Source of the DNA: Hirsutella rhossiliensis
Taxonomy: Eukaryota > Ascomycota > Sordariomycetes > Hypocreales > Ophiocordycipitaceae
DNA length: 64,000 bases
Direction of reading: 5' to 3'
Assembly: GCF_020360975.1 (NCBI RefSeq)
Contig: NW_025408667.1
Location: forward strand, 10,912,001 to 10,976,000
The notes beneath the pieces were generated by a model. It searched no databases and was not told the DNA's origin. It saw nothing but the letters and a program-made list of their open reading frames with translations. Below, piece after piece: positions 18,756 to 27,717 of the stretch. Each line of letters begins with the position of its first letter. The stretch's first letter is position 1. Both the position numbers and the translations under genes were made by a program.

Positions 18756-19271
18756 ATGCAGTCAGAATTTGCTCAGTTTGATACGGGATATCTTGAGATT
18801 GAGATATCTGTCACTGATGTACCTATATTTATACTTAGTACTCACATATTATCAAGGAAGGTATTGTTATATCGAGTTCATCAGAATGTTAATATGAGAC
18901 TTATCAGCACTAAGTTGAGTTCTGCTCTGCGAACTGAGACTGGATGTAACAGTATAAGCATCAGAATGAACATGGACATAGTCACTCCTTCTTTTCCAAT
19001 AAGTCCTGATGCTAGATGTGTTATTGATGATCGTCGTCTCAATCAGTTCACTGATACTCGACTCAAGTACGTAATTGATACTAAGGTTGATAACAGTATC
19101 ATATCATGGAATAACGGAAAATGTGACGCAAATCTCAAATTTGGAGTCAGCTATCTTAGAGATAGCAGTACCAGTAGTATCCACTCATATCACCAATCAT
19201 TACTATCAATGAATATAACTAGTGATACCATTACAATGCATAGATATACTCGTACGAACTTGAAGAGCTGA
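18756..19271 (+). CDS. hypothetical protein
   Basis: Intact frame of 171 aa from the ATG at 18756; three codons of open frame before it start with TTG. Ser/Thr/Ile-rich, predicted mostly beta. No Cys pairs or catalytic motif are recognised. It precedes the Pif1-like helicase on the same strand but has its own promoter repeat and gene-end palindrome, so it is probably a separate transcript. Confidence 0.65.
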   Translation: MQSEFAQFDTGYLEIEISVTDVPIFILSTHILSRKVLLYRVHQNVNMRLISTKLSSALRTETGCNSISIRMNMDIVTPSFPISPDARCVIDDRRLNQFTDTRLKYVIDTKVDNSIISWNNGKCDANLKFGVSYLRDSSTSSIHSYHQSLLSMNITSDTITMHRYTRTNLKS

Positions 19272-19284
19272 TATTATGGTATCA

Positions 19285-19294
19285 GTTTTAAAAC
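19285..19294. terminator. GTTTTAAAAC gene-end palindrome
   Basis: Perfect palindrome 13 bases past the 19271 stop. The outer pair has changed together compared with ATTTTAAAAT. Confidence 0.55.
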
Positions 19295-19436
19295 TCTACA
19301 TAGAGAAGATCTAATTACTTGTTCTTTTCTATAAGGTAGCTTAAACTATAGATCTAGCTATATTTCTATGTAATGTATATCACTCTGAGAACTATTACAG
19401 TAGCAATTATTCATAAGGTATAGTTACTATAAATTT

Positions 19437-19449
19437 GCAACTATGTTGC
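19437..19449. promoter_or_regulatory. promoter inverted repeat (Pif1-like helicase)
   Basis: GCAAC-TAT-GTTGC, perfect, 27 bases before the ATG at 19477. Confidence 0.7.
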
Positions 19450-19476
19450 CTTCCATACACCATAGCATATGAAAAG

Positions 19477-20829
19477 ATGTCTCTCAACACAGAACAACAG
19501 AAAGTATTTGATGCTTGTACAGAAGAAGGCTCTAACATCTTCTGTACTGGTGAAGGAGGCACAGGAAAATCATGGCTACTATCAAAGATTGTCAACGTCT
19601 TTAGAACTAATGATTTATACAAGGAGAAGACTGTAGCTGTAACTGCATCTACAGGCTTAGCTGCATGCACTGTCTCAGGAATAACATTGCACAATTTTGC
19701 TGGAGTTCAGATAATAGAAAATAATCTTAATGAGATGATAAAGAGAGCTCGTAGAGGTAAGTCATACACAAACTGGATTGATACTGATATACTCATTATT
19801 GATGAAGTATCTATGATATCAGCTACATTCTTTGATAATCTCTCACTAGTAGCACAAGACTTGAGAGGATCTAGTGAACCATTTGGAGGAATACGTATTA
19901 TAATGTTTGGAGATTTTCTACAGTTACCACCAATCTCTAAAGGCAATAAGAGAACTAGTAGAGTATTCGAAAGTATAACATGGCAAAAGATGTCGGTAAG
20001 ATGTTTTCTACTTTCAGAAGTAGTACGTCAGACTGATCTAGAGTTTAAGAATATACTATCATCTCTTAGAATAGGGGAATGTAATATATATGCAGATTCA
20101 TACATGAGGAGCTTGTCTAGAGATTTAGAATATAATGATTCTATAGAGCCTGTAAGATTGTTTCCATTGCGTAATAATGTAGATGACTATAATAATCGAA
20201 GACTAGATATTATCAAATCTAATTCTCATATCTATCATTCTACAGATCATGGAGATTTGAATATGCTTAAGCAGTGTATAGCACCAAAGCATGTAGTTCT
20301 TAAGACTGGAGCACAAGTTATGATAATAAGAAATATGAGTCCAGCTATCGTTAATGGAAGTCTTGGAACTATAACTGGGTTCGAATATAAGAATGATACC
20401 CGATCATTTAATCCTATAGTTAGCATAGCTACTGCTAATGAAAGACATGAAAATATTATCTTATCTCCATGTACATGGGAGAATATAGCACCTGATGGAA
20501 AGAGAGTAATGGCGAAGCGTATTCAGATACCTGCGATACTTGCCTGGGCAACTACAGTTCATAAGTCACAGGGTCAGACGATACCACGTCTATGTGTTGA
20601 TCTGGAGGGTGTTTTTGAATATGGTCAAGCATATGTAGCTCTAAGTCGAGCTACTGATTCATCTAATCTGCAGGTAAAGAACTTTACTAAAGGTAAGATC
20701 AAGGCAGACCCAGAGAGTGTTAATTTTTATCAAGAGCTTAAGCAAGGGCTTGAGGGAGACGCTAAGGATTCTGGAGCAGTAATAGGTAAATCTTCTAAGT
20801 CTAAGGTTTTTATAGGATTTGCAGATTAG
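19477..20829 (+). CDS. Pif1-like SF1 DNA helicase
   Basis: Intact 450-aa frame; the ATG at 19477 (MSLNTEQQKVF) follows the promoter repeat. It has Walker A GEGGTGKS at about 25-32, Walker B IIDEVSM, motif III FGDFLQLPPI, and a late ATTVHKSQGQT followed by YVALSRATD. This is the complete Pif1/RecD-type set. It would unwind DNA or RNA-DNA hybrids 5' to 3' and could help remove primers with RNase HI. The host flanks carry two unrelated, broken Pif1-like genes (47.4-49 kb and 56.5-57 kb). This one is intact and AT-rich, so it belongs to the element. Confidence 0.93.
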   Translation: MSLNTEQQKVFDACTEEGSNIFCTGEGGTGKSWLLSKIVNVFRTNDLYKEKTVAVTASTGLAACTVSGITLHNFAGVQIIENNLNEMIKRARRGKSYTNWIDTDILIIDEVSMISATFFDNLSLVAQDLRGSSEPFGGIRIIMFGDFLQLPPISKGNKRTSRVFESITWQKMSVRCFLLSEVVRQTDLEFKNILSSLRIGECNIYADSYMRSLSRDLEYNDSIEPVRLFPLRNNVDDYNNRRLDIIKSNSHIYHSTDHGDLNMLKQCIAPKHVVLKTGAQVMIIRNMSPAIVNGSLGTITGFEYKNDTRSFNPIVSIATANERHENIILSPCTWENIAPDGKRVMAKRIQIPAILAWATTVHKSQGQTIPRLCVDLEGVFEYGQAYVALSRATDSSNLQVKNFTKGKIKADPESVNFYQELKQGLEGDAKDSGAVIGKSSKSKVFIGFAD

Positions 20830-20847
20830 AGTTGCAAGATAGTTCAT

Positions 20848-20860
20848 GTTTTTTAAAAAC
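20848..20860. terminator. GTTTTTTAAAAAC palindrome between convergent genes
   Basis: Near-perfect AT palindrome in the 60-base gap between the ends of the helicase and Rpb1-like genes. Confidence 0.55.
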
Positions 20861-20889
20861 TTACTATCCTACTCTGTATAATCTTACTG

Positions 20890-22734
20890 TTATTCATATT
20901 TGGTCTTAAGATTGTTAAAGTTTGACATGAACATAGCAGCAGTTGAGGTATCTGGTGTTTCAAAGTGTCCTTCAAGAGATGGAAGCTTAGTATAGTCTGT
21001 AGCTTCAAATGTTTCTATCCATCCTAGTTCACGAGCCATCATTCCTTCTCTAGTAGTTATAGGATGCTTTGATACGCCAGGTCTATAAGAGAACATTGCT
21101 GAAAGGTCATGAATCTCAACTCCTGATATTCGTATGGAATAATAGTTACATACAGTTCTGATACCATTTTCACATATGCTCCTTGTATCTAACCCTTGCT
21201 TTGCTATTAGACTAAGTATTTCAGGATTATATGCAGACTTAATATATCTTGTAATCCCTCCTTTGATACTTTTAGGCTTACATAATGTAGGTATAGTATT
21301 ATCATCTTGATCATTTATCCATCTTGGATTACATGTACGTATGAATGATAGTAGCTGAGACTTATCTATATTATCTAGTGAAAACTCTACAAATGTGTAG
21401 CTACATGTAGATGACACATGTATTCTACGGTAACATCCAAGCACTAGATCAGACACAAAGTCATGCGATACAGGATCTTGAGACTCTGCCCTATGAGAAT
21501 CTAGCGCAGCTTGCTGCGCTACAGCACATATGCTAGATATACCTCTTACTGATGGTGTACCAACATCCTTTATAGAATCAGCAGCTATAAGTGTACTGCC
21601 TAGTCTCTGCTTTACGTACAATGATCCACTAGAGGGTCTATAGAAACATGAAGATACTATCTTCGAAATTCTAGTCATGTCACCAAGGTTACCTTGTGAC
21701 AATTGTTGTCTCTTCACATCTTCCATTCCCCTTATAGATTCATAAACAAAAGAGTCTGCAGTAGACTCAGAGTTAAATCTTTGTGACATTCCAGTAATAT
21801 GTTTATCTTTATTTCTAGAATGCTCACCTAGTACTAGCTTATGCTTAAGTTCTTTTACCTGTCTTGCACTTAATGTAGTGAACTCTAGAAACTTTCCGTT
21901 ACTATCATCATTCTCATATATAATATTATTATCAATATGCTTTTCAGTACATGCTTCTCTAAACTTCTCTCTTCCAATCTGAAATGCAGTTAGTGGTAGT
22001 ATATCCCATGATTCACACTCAGCAATAGAATCAATATCAAATACTGGGTATATATGAGCTTCATCTCCATCAAAGTCTCCATGAAACATGGAGAAAGTCT
22101 CAGGATGTATTCCAATGCAATCTTTGTTCCAGAACTTTATTCTCATAGGTTGAGTATTACCAAAGTGCAATGATGGTGGTCTTACTACTATAACCCAGTC
22201 TCCTTCTTTCAGATTAGTTTCAATATATCTTCCTCCTACATTCCCATCCTTATCATAAACTCTCTTGCATACTTTCATACGAGAAGCTAGATTCTCAGAT
22301 ACGGCAATACACGATCTTCCAAACTCCCATTGAGGAGTTGCAATAAGTCTTCCACTTCCAGCTACTGGTGTTGACATTATAATACGATATGTTCCATGTT
22401 TTGTATAGTTAGTTTCTTTGAGTTTGCCAATATATTCAGCTTTATTACCAGCAAATGCAAACTTAGATGCAGCATGATATTCAGTAGCAATCTCCATAGT
22501 CCTCATTGACATAGATTGAGGTGGTAGTATAATATTGTCTGGAGTTCTACACATATGTCCAAAGCACTGAGCATGCTGATGACAACCAGATTCATAATCA
22601 CTTAGAGTAGCTACTTTATATGTCCTGAACTCCTCTCCTTCTTTAAATTTAGAGAACTTTATTGCTGATATGCTGTAGATACCTCCAATATCAGCTCCGC
22701 TATAGATTCGTCTTTGAAACTGTTGTGGCTCCAT
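20890..22734 (-). CDS. RNA polymerase largest subunit, compact Rpb1-like
   Basis: Intact 614-aa frame. The catalytic metal-binding signature is GDFDGDEAHIYP, with Asp at about 220, 222 and 224. It matches the NADFDGDE motif of all multisubunit RNA polymerase largest subunits. Before it is a basic/aromatic stretch with RPPSLHFGNTQPMRIKFW, like the RPxxLHR..M region. Further on, IKDVGTPSVRGISSICAVAQQAALDSH probably corresponds to the segment leading into the trigger loop, though degenerate. The N-terminus has a Cys/His cluster (CHQHAQCFGHMC), like the zinc clamp. At 614 aa it is less than half of a usual Rpb1 and has no CTD. It pairs with the Rpb2-like gene at 33097. Confidence 0.93.
   Translation of the reverse strand: MEPQQFQRRIYSGADIGGIYSISAIKFSKFKEGEEFRTYKVATLSDYESGCHQHAQCFGHMCRTPDNIILPPQSMSMRTMEIATEYHAASKFAFAGNKAEYIGKLKETNYTKHGTYRIIMSTPVAGSGRLIATPQWEFGRSCIAVSENLASRMKVCKRVYDKDGNVGGRYIETNLKEGDWVIVVRPPSLHFGNTQPMRIKFWNKDCIGIHPETFSMFHGDFDGDEAHIYPVFDIDSIAECESWDILPLTAFQIGREKFREACTEKHIDNNIIYENDDSNGKFLEFTTLSARQVKELKHKLVLGEHSRNKDKHITGMSQRFNSESTADSFVYESIRGMEDVKRQQLSQGNLGDMTRISKIVSSCFYRPSSGSLYVKQRLGSTLIAADSIKDVGTPSVRGISSICAVAQQAALDSHRAESQDPVSHDFVSDLVLGCYRRIHVSSTCSYTFVEFSLDNIDKSQLLSFIRTCNPRWINDQDDNTIPTLCKPKSIKGGITRYIKSAYNPEILSLIAKQGLDTRSICENGIRTVCNYYSIRISGVEIHDLSAMFSYRPGVSKHPITTREGMMARELGWIETFEATDYTKLPSLEGHFETPDTSTAAMFMSNFNNLKTKYE
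21503..21520. repeat. GC-rich hairpin inside Rpb1-like gene
   Basis: AGCGCAGC-TT-GCTGCGCT, a perfect eight-base stem with two-base spacer, within the coding sequence of the presumed trigger-loop region. Confidence 0.6.
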
Positions 22735-22757
22735 ATTGTTAAGTGATGTGTATTACA

Positions 22758-22770
22758 GCAACAAAGTTGC
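22758..22770. promoter_or_regulatory. promoter inverted repeat (Rpb1-like gene)
   Basis: GCAAC-AAA-GTTGC, perfect, 23 bases from the ATG at 22734. Confidence 0.7.
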
Positions 22771-22957
22771 ATATATAATAAGGCATATAAATATATGAAG
22801 CTCAGCATATACTAATCATTACAACTGACAATAGAGAATTTATCTATCTGCATTTAGAGTAATAGCAAGAAAATACATGACACAGTAATATTAAATCACT
22901 ATCATTCAACACAGCATCACTTATACTTGAACATCTTCTCACTGTAGTCTGAATATA
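22771..22957. other. AT-rich gap between divergent promoters
   Basis: I see no frame or repeat here. The span lies between the promoter repeats of the Rpb1-like gene and the 23024 gene. Confidence 0.5.
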
Positions 22958-22970
22958 GCAACAAAGTTGT
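22958..22970. promoter_or_regulatory. promoter inverted repeat (23024 gene)
   Basis: GCAAC-AAA-GTTGT, four paired bases plus one outer G-T mismatch, 53 bases before the ATG. Confidence 0.6.
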
Positions 22971-23023
22971 ATATAATACACTTACGTATACTCAAGTAAT
23001 ACTATACGGACTTACCATAGACA

Positions 23024-23533
23024 ATGGAGAAAGCTTTCAAGACTATGACATGCTTCAAGCCATGCGGAAAGTGTGTCTTCAGCTTAAACTCAAACTCTAG
23101 CAATAACACTGACAGTATAAGCTTAGATCCAATACTACTACAAGGCTTAAGCAAAACTGATATCCTAATGCTATTATATACTATATATGAAGCACAAACT
23201 CGTTATGAGTGTTGCTTAGATTTTAGAGCATCTACTGTATCATGCAGTAAAGTTATTACTATAGTAAAGAATGACTCTGAGTTGTATTCACTTTTATTCA
23301 GTGAAGTTGCTGTGATAAATTGTATCAATCGATGGAGTTATGAGAACCCTGCAGATAAGATACATATAACATCTGAGGATATCAGAATATTCTTAGGTGG
23401 ATACAAATATGAACTCATTGAAGAATTTGTGAAAGCATTCAAGAACTTCATACTACGAGCTCTTGCTATTAATGACTATGTGTTTGAATATCTCCATTGT
23501 GAATGGACATACAGATATAGATTCACTTCTTAA
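23024..23533 (+). CDS. hypothetical protein
   Basis: Intact 169-aa frame. The N-terminus has C-x3-C-x2-C (CFKPCGKC), the rest is helical and acidic. No signal peptide or known motif. Convergent with the 23603 gene, sharing an AATTTTAAAATT palindrome. Confidence 0.65.
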   Translation: MEKAFKTMTCFKPCGKCVFSLNSNSSNNTDSISLDPILLQGLSKTDILMLLYTIYEAQTRYECCLDFRASTVSCSKVITIVKNDSELYSLLFSEVAVINCINRWSYENPADKIHITSEDIRIFLGGYKYELIEEFVKAFKNFILRALAINDYVFEYLHCEWTYRYRFTS

Positions 23534-23556
23534 TAGAATAGCATATTAGCAGCAAT

Positions 23557-23568
23557 AATTTTAAAATT
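23557..23568. terminator. AATTTTAAAATT palindrome between convergent genes
   Basis: Perfect 12-base palindrome between the ends of the 23024 and 23603 genes. Confidence 0.6.
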
Positions 23569-23602
23569 AACAACAAGTAACTACAGACTGATATAATAGT
23601 CC

Positions 23603-24025
23603 TTAGAGTGTAATACTCATGCTTATAAGTCTACATAACATAGTGCGTACTTCGTCATATGTCGCCAGATATACACGATAATAATTTATTACATCCTGAT
23701 CTATATCATCAGCATAACAACAGAATACTGTATCTTTCTGATCTACTAGATGTTTGACTGTTTCTGCCCATTCTCTAGATCTCTTGTCTAAGGCTACATT
23801 TTCAGATATGTTATACTTATCGCGTATGTCAGCAGTAGTATATACTCTATCAGTAAAGAATTGAGTAGTGATAGTACATCTATCATGATACCTTAAATAT
23901 GCTGTAATTCTGTATCTATTACATATAGGTGTGATAGGGATTGTTGTTAAGCTACAACTATAGTTATCGCTACCATTATGAAATGCTAGAGTAAAGTTAG
24001 AGTCCGCAGTTGTTATATTCTCCAT
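23603..24025 (-). CDS. hypothetical protein
   Basis: Intact 140-aa frame from an ATG. Thr-rich, strand-like N-terminal half, then a helical, charged C-terminal half (KRSREWAETVKHLVDQ). No motif recognised. Two inverted repeats lie upstream (24081 and 24191). Confidence 0.65.
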   Translation of the reverse strand: MENITTADSNFTLAFHNGSDNYSCSLTTIPITPICNRYRITAYLRYHDRCTITTQFFTDRVYTTADIRDKYNISENVALDKRSREWAETVKHLVDQKDTVFCCYADDIDQDVINYYRVYLATYDEVRTMLCRLISMSITL

Positions 24026-24080
24026 TGCTATTGAATAGATATAGTTGTGTTTGATTTAATGATAGTAGCAAGTATAGATA

Positions 24081-24093
24081 GCAACCTAGTTGC
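24081..24093. promoter_or_regulatory. promoter inverted repeat (24025 gene)
   Basis: GCAAC-CTA-GTTGC, perfect, 55 bases from the ATG. Confidence 0.65.
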
Positions 24094-24111
24094 ATATTAA
24101 TCTGTAATATT

Positions 24112-24121
24112 ATTTTAAAAT
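24112..24121. terminator. ATTTTAAAAT gene-end palindrome
   Basis: Perfect palindrome about 85 bases past the 24207 stop. Confidence 0.5.
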
Positions 24122-24190
24122 GTTTGTAATATTTATATAGATCTGAATAACTTATGTTTTGACAAGTATTATATTATATCTACAGCTTTA

Positions 24191-24203
24191 GCAACATTGT
24201 TGC
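24191..24203. promoter_or_regulatory. second inverted repeat, just after the 24207 stop
   Basis: GCAAC-ATT-GTTGC, perfect, but directly behind a stop codon rather than near a start. It may be a distal site for the 24025 gene, 165 bases away, or mark an undetected short transcript. Confidence 0.5.
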
Positions 24204-24206
24204 TGA

Positions 24207-24680
24207 TTAACTTGAACCATTAATATTGTGTGATTCTTCTCTAAAGAAGTTATTATATGGTATACAAATACCTTCAGGTCTAATACTATATATATTATGC
24301 TCATAGTCAATATTATTCGTAATTATATCTAGTGAAGTTACTACTATCCTATGAGCTGAGCTGCTAATCTCATCTGGACATACAGTAACTGCTTCTTCCA
24401 AGTTAGGATTTGTTATACAAAATACAGCAGGTGTACCTATATACTGTCTAATATAATTAACCTGGTATCTAAAATCTGTCTCTGCTGCCGATAGAGGAAG
24501 AGACTCAACTATGTTATCATTACTACAGAGCCAGCAGGTAGTAATTGTAGCCGCTACTATGTTATTAAACCCTGGGTATGGTTCACCTACATTGTACCAA
24601 CAACCTCTTCCTACAATGACTTGTATTCTTTTACAAAGTCTGCAAATAAGTGCCGTATGGACTATATAGCTGCTAATCAT
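24207..24680 (-). CDS. zinc-ribbon protein, paralogue of 11335 gene
   Basis: Intact 157-aa frame from an ATG. ICRLCKRIQ followed by a G-x-G-x-W turn, then T-T-CWLC, forms one zinc ribbon. Then Y-Q-V-N-Y-I-R-Q. Each block has its counterpart, in order, in the N-terminal part of the 11335-12231 protein, so these are paralogues within the element. This copy stops where the longer one continues with further ribbons. Confidence 0.75.
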   Translation of the reverse strand: MISSYIVHTALICRLCKRIQVIVGRGCWYNVGEPYPGFNNIVAATITTCWLCSNDNIVESLPLSAAETDFRYQVNYIRQYIGTPAVFCITNPNLEEAVTVCPDEISSSAHRIVVTSLDIITNNIDYEHNIYSIRPEGICIPYNNFFREESHNINGSS

Positions 24681-24721
24681 GATCAGAGATTAAACATGCT
24701 TAGCGTACATCTGTGTAAGTA

Positions 24722-24734
24722 GCAACGGAGTTGC
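24722..24734. promoter_or_regulatory. promoter inverted repeat (24680 gene)
   Basis: GCAAC-GGA-GTTGC, perfect, 41 bases from the ATG. Confidence 0.7.
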
Positions 24735-24760
24735 ATAATTCTTTGAAAAGATATCAATAC

Positions 24761-24771
24761 ATTTTAAAAAT
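24761..24771. terminator. ATTTTAAAAAT gene-end motif
   Basis: About 33 bases past the stop of the 24805-26088 gene. Confidence 0.5.
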
Positions 24772-24804
24772 TGTTAAGTATTCTGATACTCTAGTATAAT
24801 AGTA

Positions 24805-26088
24805 TTATTGTAACTTCAATTTAGATGCTAATAATTCCTTACGGTCTTCCGGATGTAGTATATGTATGCAATGTGCTATCCAGCGCTTTTCTTTTCCTCC
24901 AGGCTGAGTCACAAACCATTCTATAGAGCTAGAGTTCTTGATATTTGCATCTTCAGCGAATATTATACATACTTCTGTTAATCTAGATGTATCAACCTCA
25001 TGATGATATGATACAGTATAATGAGGCAATATTGTAGTATGACTATAATCTAGTTCGAACTTTATCAATTTATCATCTATTAGTAAGTCTAGCAACTCTT
25101 TATATGATCCATGTTGATCAGTAGTTCGTATAGTTGAAAGGAGACTGCTATTATATCGATTCAGTGGAAATATTTCAAAATCTTCTTCTTCCCATGTTAT
25201 ATGAAGAATATTCTTAAGAGTATTATTAGCTGATGTGTAGTACTTTGCATTATAATAGTCTTTATATGAATACTTTATCACATATGAATCTGCATCACCT
25301 ATACGTCTCAACTTATGACCTGTAATACATGCACAAGGGATAGAAGATAGATTATAAGGAAACTTAGATTTACTATTGATAAGTTCGATATCTCTAGATG
25401 TATATTTCTGAAAGCGAGAAGCAGAATCAAACCAATTACTACGCTTCCATACAACAGATCTAGAATATTTGGTTAAATATGAATATAAAGAAGCTGCTCC
25501 ACAACCAGAAATAAAACATTGTGCAATGCTAATATCAAATTTGAGTATACTCTCAATATTAGAGTTCATATCTGCTAATGCTAGATGTACAATATGCATT
25601 CTATTTCCACGTATGATACTACCTGAAGCAATTGTAACAGACAGACATCGATATGCTTCTTTATATTTATCTCTAGTCTGATCACGTTTTAAACCTATAC
25701 TCTTCATATATCGTAAGAAATATTCTCTCTTGTAGAAATTATCTGAGCAATAGAAATTCCAATCTGATGCATTAGTTGTAGTTCCAGGTAGAAAATAATT
25801 AGTGGCTCTAGATCCAGAGAGTATTGTATCTGATACTAACATAACCTCTAATAACTTGCTTGGATCAATGACTAGCTCAGATAGCACTATCCTAGGATCT
25901 TGTCTATCTCTGATAAGATTGCCAGAAGATAAGTTTGGAAACAGATCTTCCAACAATAGGTCATCACAAGCTATTTCAAGAGGTAGGTATGTAAGTATAT
26001 CCAATACTATATCATAGGGGAGCATCTCTGTACTAAATTTAGGCTGATGTTCAGTTATCACTCTGTTGTAGATAGATGACTTCTTCAT
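24805..26088 (-). CDS. nucleotidyltransferase-fold-like fungal-type protein
   Basis: About 427 aa from the ATG at 26088 (MKKSSIYN). An ATG at 26148 is rejected because the promoter repeat would fall inside the first codons. An F-box-like N-terminus (MLPYDIVLDILTYLPLEI) is followed by LLEVMLVSDTILSGSRATNYFLPG and SDWNFYCSD. GSRA plus SDWxFY resembles a nucleotidyltransferase-fold signature seen in fungal hypothetical proteins. It is the paralogue of the 12317 gene, in which this motif is lost. Here the second Asp of the usual SDWDFY is Asn, so activity is doubtful too. I infer capture from a fungal host and duplication in the element. Confidence 0.6.
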   Translation of the reverse strand: MKKSSIYNRVITEHQPKFSTEMLPYDIVLDILTYLPLEIACDDLLLEDLFPNLSSGNLIRDRQDPRIVLSELVIDPSKLLEVMLVSDTILSGSRATNYFLPGTTTNASDWNFYCSDNFYKREYFLRYMKSIGLKRDQTRDKYKEAYRCLSVTIASGSIIRGNRMHIVHLALADMNSNIESILKFDISIAQCFISGCGAASLYSYLTKYSRSVVWKRSNWFDSASRFQKYTSRDIELINSKSKFPYNLSSIPCACITGHKLRRIGDADSYVIKYSYKDYYNAKYYTSANNTLKNILHITWEEEDFEIFPLNRYNSSLLSTIRTTDQHGSYKELLDLLIDDKLIKFELDYSHTTILPHYTVSYHHEVDTSRLTEVCIIFAEDANIKNSSSIEWFVTQPGGKEKRWIAHCIHILHPEDRKELLASKLKLQ

Positions 26089-26130
26089 GTTTAGCTTATG
26101 ATTATAAACGTATTTGTTTAGTACATATAC

Positions 26131-26143
26131 GCGACATAGTCGC
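26131..26143. promoter_or_regulatory. promoter inverted repeat with changed arms (26088 gene)
   Basis: GCGAC-ATA-GTCGC, perfect, 42 bases from the ATG. Both arms changed together relative to GCAAC/GTTGC. Confidence 0.7.
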
Positions 26144-26379
26144 AGCATCTAGCAAACTTTAGTGATAGTTGGAGACTGTTAATATGTATCAGTTATCTTG
26201 ATATGCAGATGCAAAAAGAATAGCTATTCATCACTGTCTAAATTCAAAAGATAAAGTACTGTAAACTAAGAAGTAACTATAGCACTAGTAGTACCTATAG
26301 CTACCACCTCTATATATAACACTAATAAAGTTTTAATACTACTCTAAAGCTATTAAAGACTAGATGAAATACATATGTA
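26144..26379. other. AT-rich gap
   Basis: No frame of note. An AGTTTTAAT near 26329 may be a weak gene-end motif for the 26380 gene. Confidence 0.4.
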
Positions 26380-27003
26380 TTATAGAGATAGCATTTGCAT
26401 TGCACCTGGAAACTGTACAGCAAACATCTGCAGCTTATAGTGAGATAAGCTATATCTGCTGTTACACATACAACTGTTGTCTTTATGACAGCAATGTTCT
26501 ACTAAACGGAGATTATAACCGATAATACCTACCTTCATATCAACTGGATGAGGTATAGGTTCATCATCCTGCAGCATTTCAAATATACGACTATGCATAC
26601 CATGGATCTCACCTGTATCTTCATCTATTACTTCAAGATCCATCCATATATCAGAACTATCATCCTTATGTATATTAGTAATAATACTAGGGTGTATAGC
26701 TTCCTTAATCTTATTTATTAAATCAACTGGCACTAAAGCTTGAACATGTAGTTCACTAGTGTTAATGTTATCATCAGAGTCAATGTTATCATCAGATCTA
26801 AAGAAAGTACAAACACCTTCCTTAGAACGACATCGACTGTCTATATATATGATATCCAATGGTACTTTGCTATATTCTCCATTAGGTAGAATCGTTTTAG
26901 TTGCTAGTATTCTATGTATAGGATAGTAACTGAATTCTCCTGCCTTCTTCTCTACATATAGTTCTGGAGGGAATACTATTATCTTATCAATACTATATTC
27001 CAT
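26380..27003 (-). CDS. hypothetical acidic protein
   Basis: Intact 207-aa frame from the ATG at 27003 (codons before it begin with GTG). The middle is strongly acidic (FFRSDDNIDSDDNI, DEDTGEIHG). Near the C-terminus is a Cys/His cluster (HCCHKDNSCMCNSRY) that could bind metal. No family recognised. Confidence 0.65.
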   Translation of the reverse strand: MEYSIDKIIVFPPELYVEKKAGEFSYYPIHRILATKTILPNGEYSKVPLDIIYIDSRCRSKEGVCTFFRSDDNIDSDDNINTSELHVQALVPVDLINKIKEAIHPSIITNIHKDDSSDIWMDLEVIDEDTGEIHGMHSRIFEMLQDDEPIPHPVDMKVGIIGYNLRLVEHCCHKDNSCMCNSRYSLSHYKLQMFAVQFPGAMQMLSL

Positions 27004-27038
27004 GTTATATGTAATCACTTATATATAGATGTATCAGC

Positions 27039-27055
27039 GCGCGACACCGTCGCGC
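27039..27055. promoter_or_regulatory. promoter inverted repeat, GC-rich variant (27003 gene)
   Basis: GCGCGAC-ACC-GTCGCGC, perfect seven-base stem, 35 bases from the ATG, conspicuous in AT-rich surroundings. Confidence 0.7.
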
Positions 27056-27090
27056 ACTATTATAAATTTTAATATGCTTTGCACTAAATA

Positions 27091-27540
27091 TCATTCCATA
27101 TCTTCTAGATGACTCTTCAGTATTCCCAAGACAGACTTTACTTCATCCATACTCTGGACATGAGCCAATCTCATCTCATACTCTCTGGTAAGATTCTGGA
27201 AGTTTGTGGTAAATCCCTGTTTATCTTTAGCTCTTGCTGTTATATTTATTGCAGTTCCACAAATTATCCCGTAGTGTTTATGGATTTTATCTCTATCCTC
27301 TTCTCCTATTGTCTTACTATGTACTATCATTGTCGAGTCACAACGTATGATGCTTCTAGAAGTTGGGAATATATATCTAGAATTATCTGAGTGTATATAT
27401 TGATAAAGCATCTTTACTATAGACAGCATTGGCACATCTACTAGGCTCTGTTCATCCATAGATATAAGTTCTCGCTTATGAAGACCACACTTCTTGTGAT
27501 ATCTGTATGTCTGGCAATCTTCAAGCTTATGGTTAGACAT
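27091..27540 (-). CDS. hypothetical protein
   Basis: Intact 149-aa frame from an ATG. His/Cys-containing N-terminus (CQTYRYHKKCGLH), helical middle, and a Met/Glu-rich C-terminal helix. No family recognised. Confidence 0.65.
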   Translation of the reverse strand: MSNHKLEDCQTYRYHKKCGLHKRELISMDEQSLVDVPMLSIVKMLYQYIHSDNSRYIFPTSRSIIRCDSTMIVHSKTIGEEDRDKIHKHYGIICGTAINITARAKDKQGFTTNFQNLTREYEMRLAHVQSMDEVKSVLGILKSHLEDME

Positions 27541-27590
27541 GATGATCTCCTATGTAGAGTTGTACAAGCTTAAATGTAATCGTATAAATT

Positions 27591-27603
27591 GCAACAGTGT
27601 TGC
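27591..27603. promoter_or_regulatory. promoter inverted repeat (27540 gene)
   Basis: GCAAC-AGT-GTTGC, perfect, 50 bases from the ATG. Confidence 0.7.
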
Positions 27604-27717
27604 ACCACAGCTAAGATTACATATATATGATGATGTTTCTTCTTTATATATTTTAAATATTCAATGATACAACAGTTAACTTTAGAAAGTTAAGTTCTCT
27701 AGTACTTAAGGTATCAA

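Noticed and set aside
26089..26148. ATG at 26148 as start of the nucleotidyltransferase-like gene
   Set aside because: It would place the inverted repeat inside the first codons; the ATG at 26088 has the normal distance.
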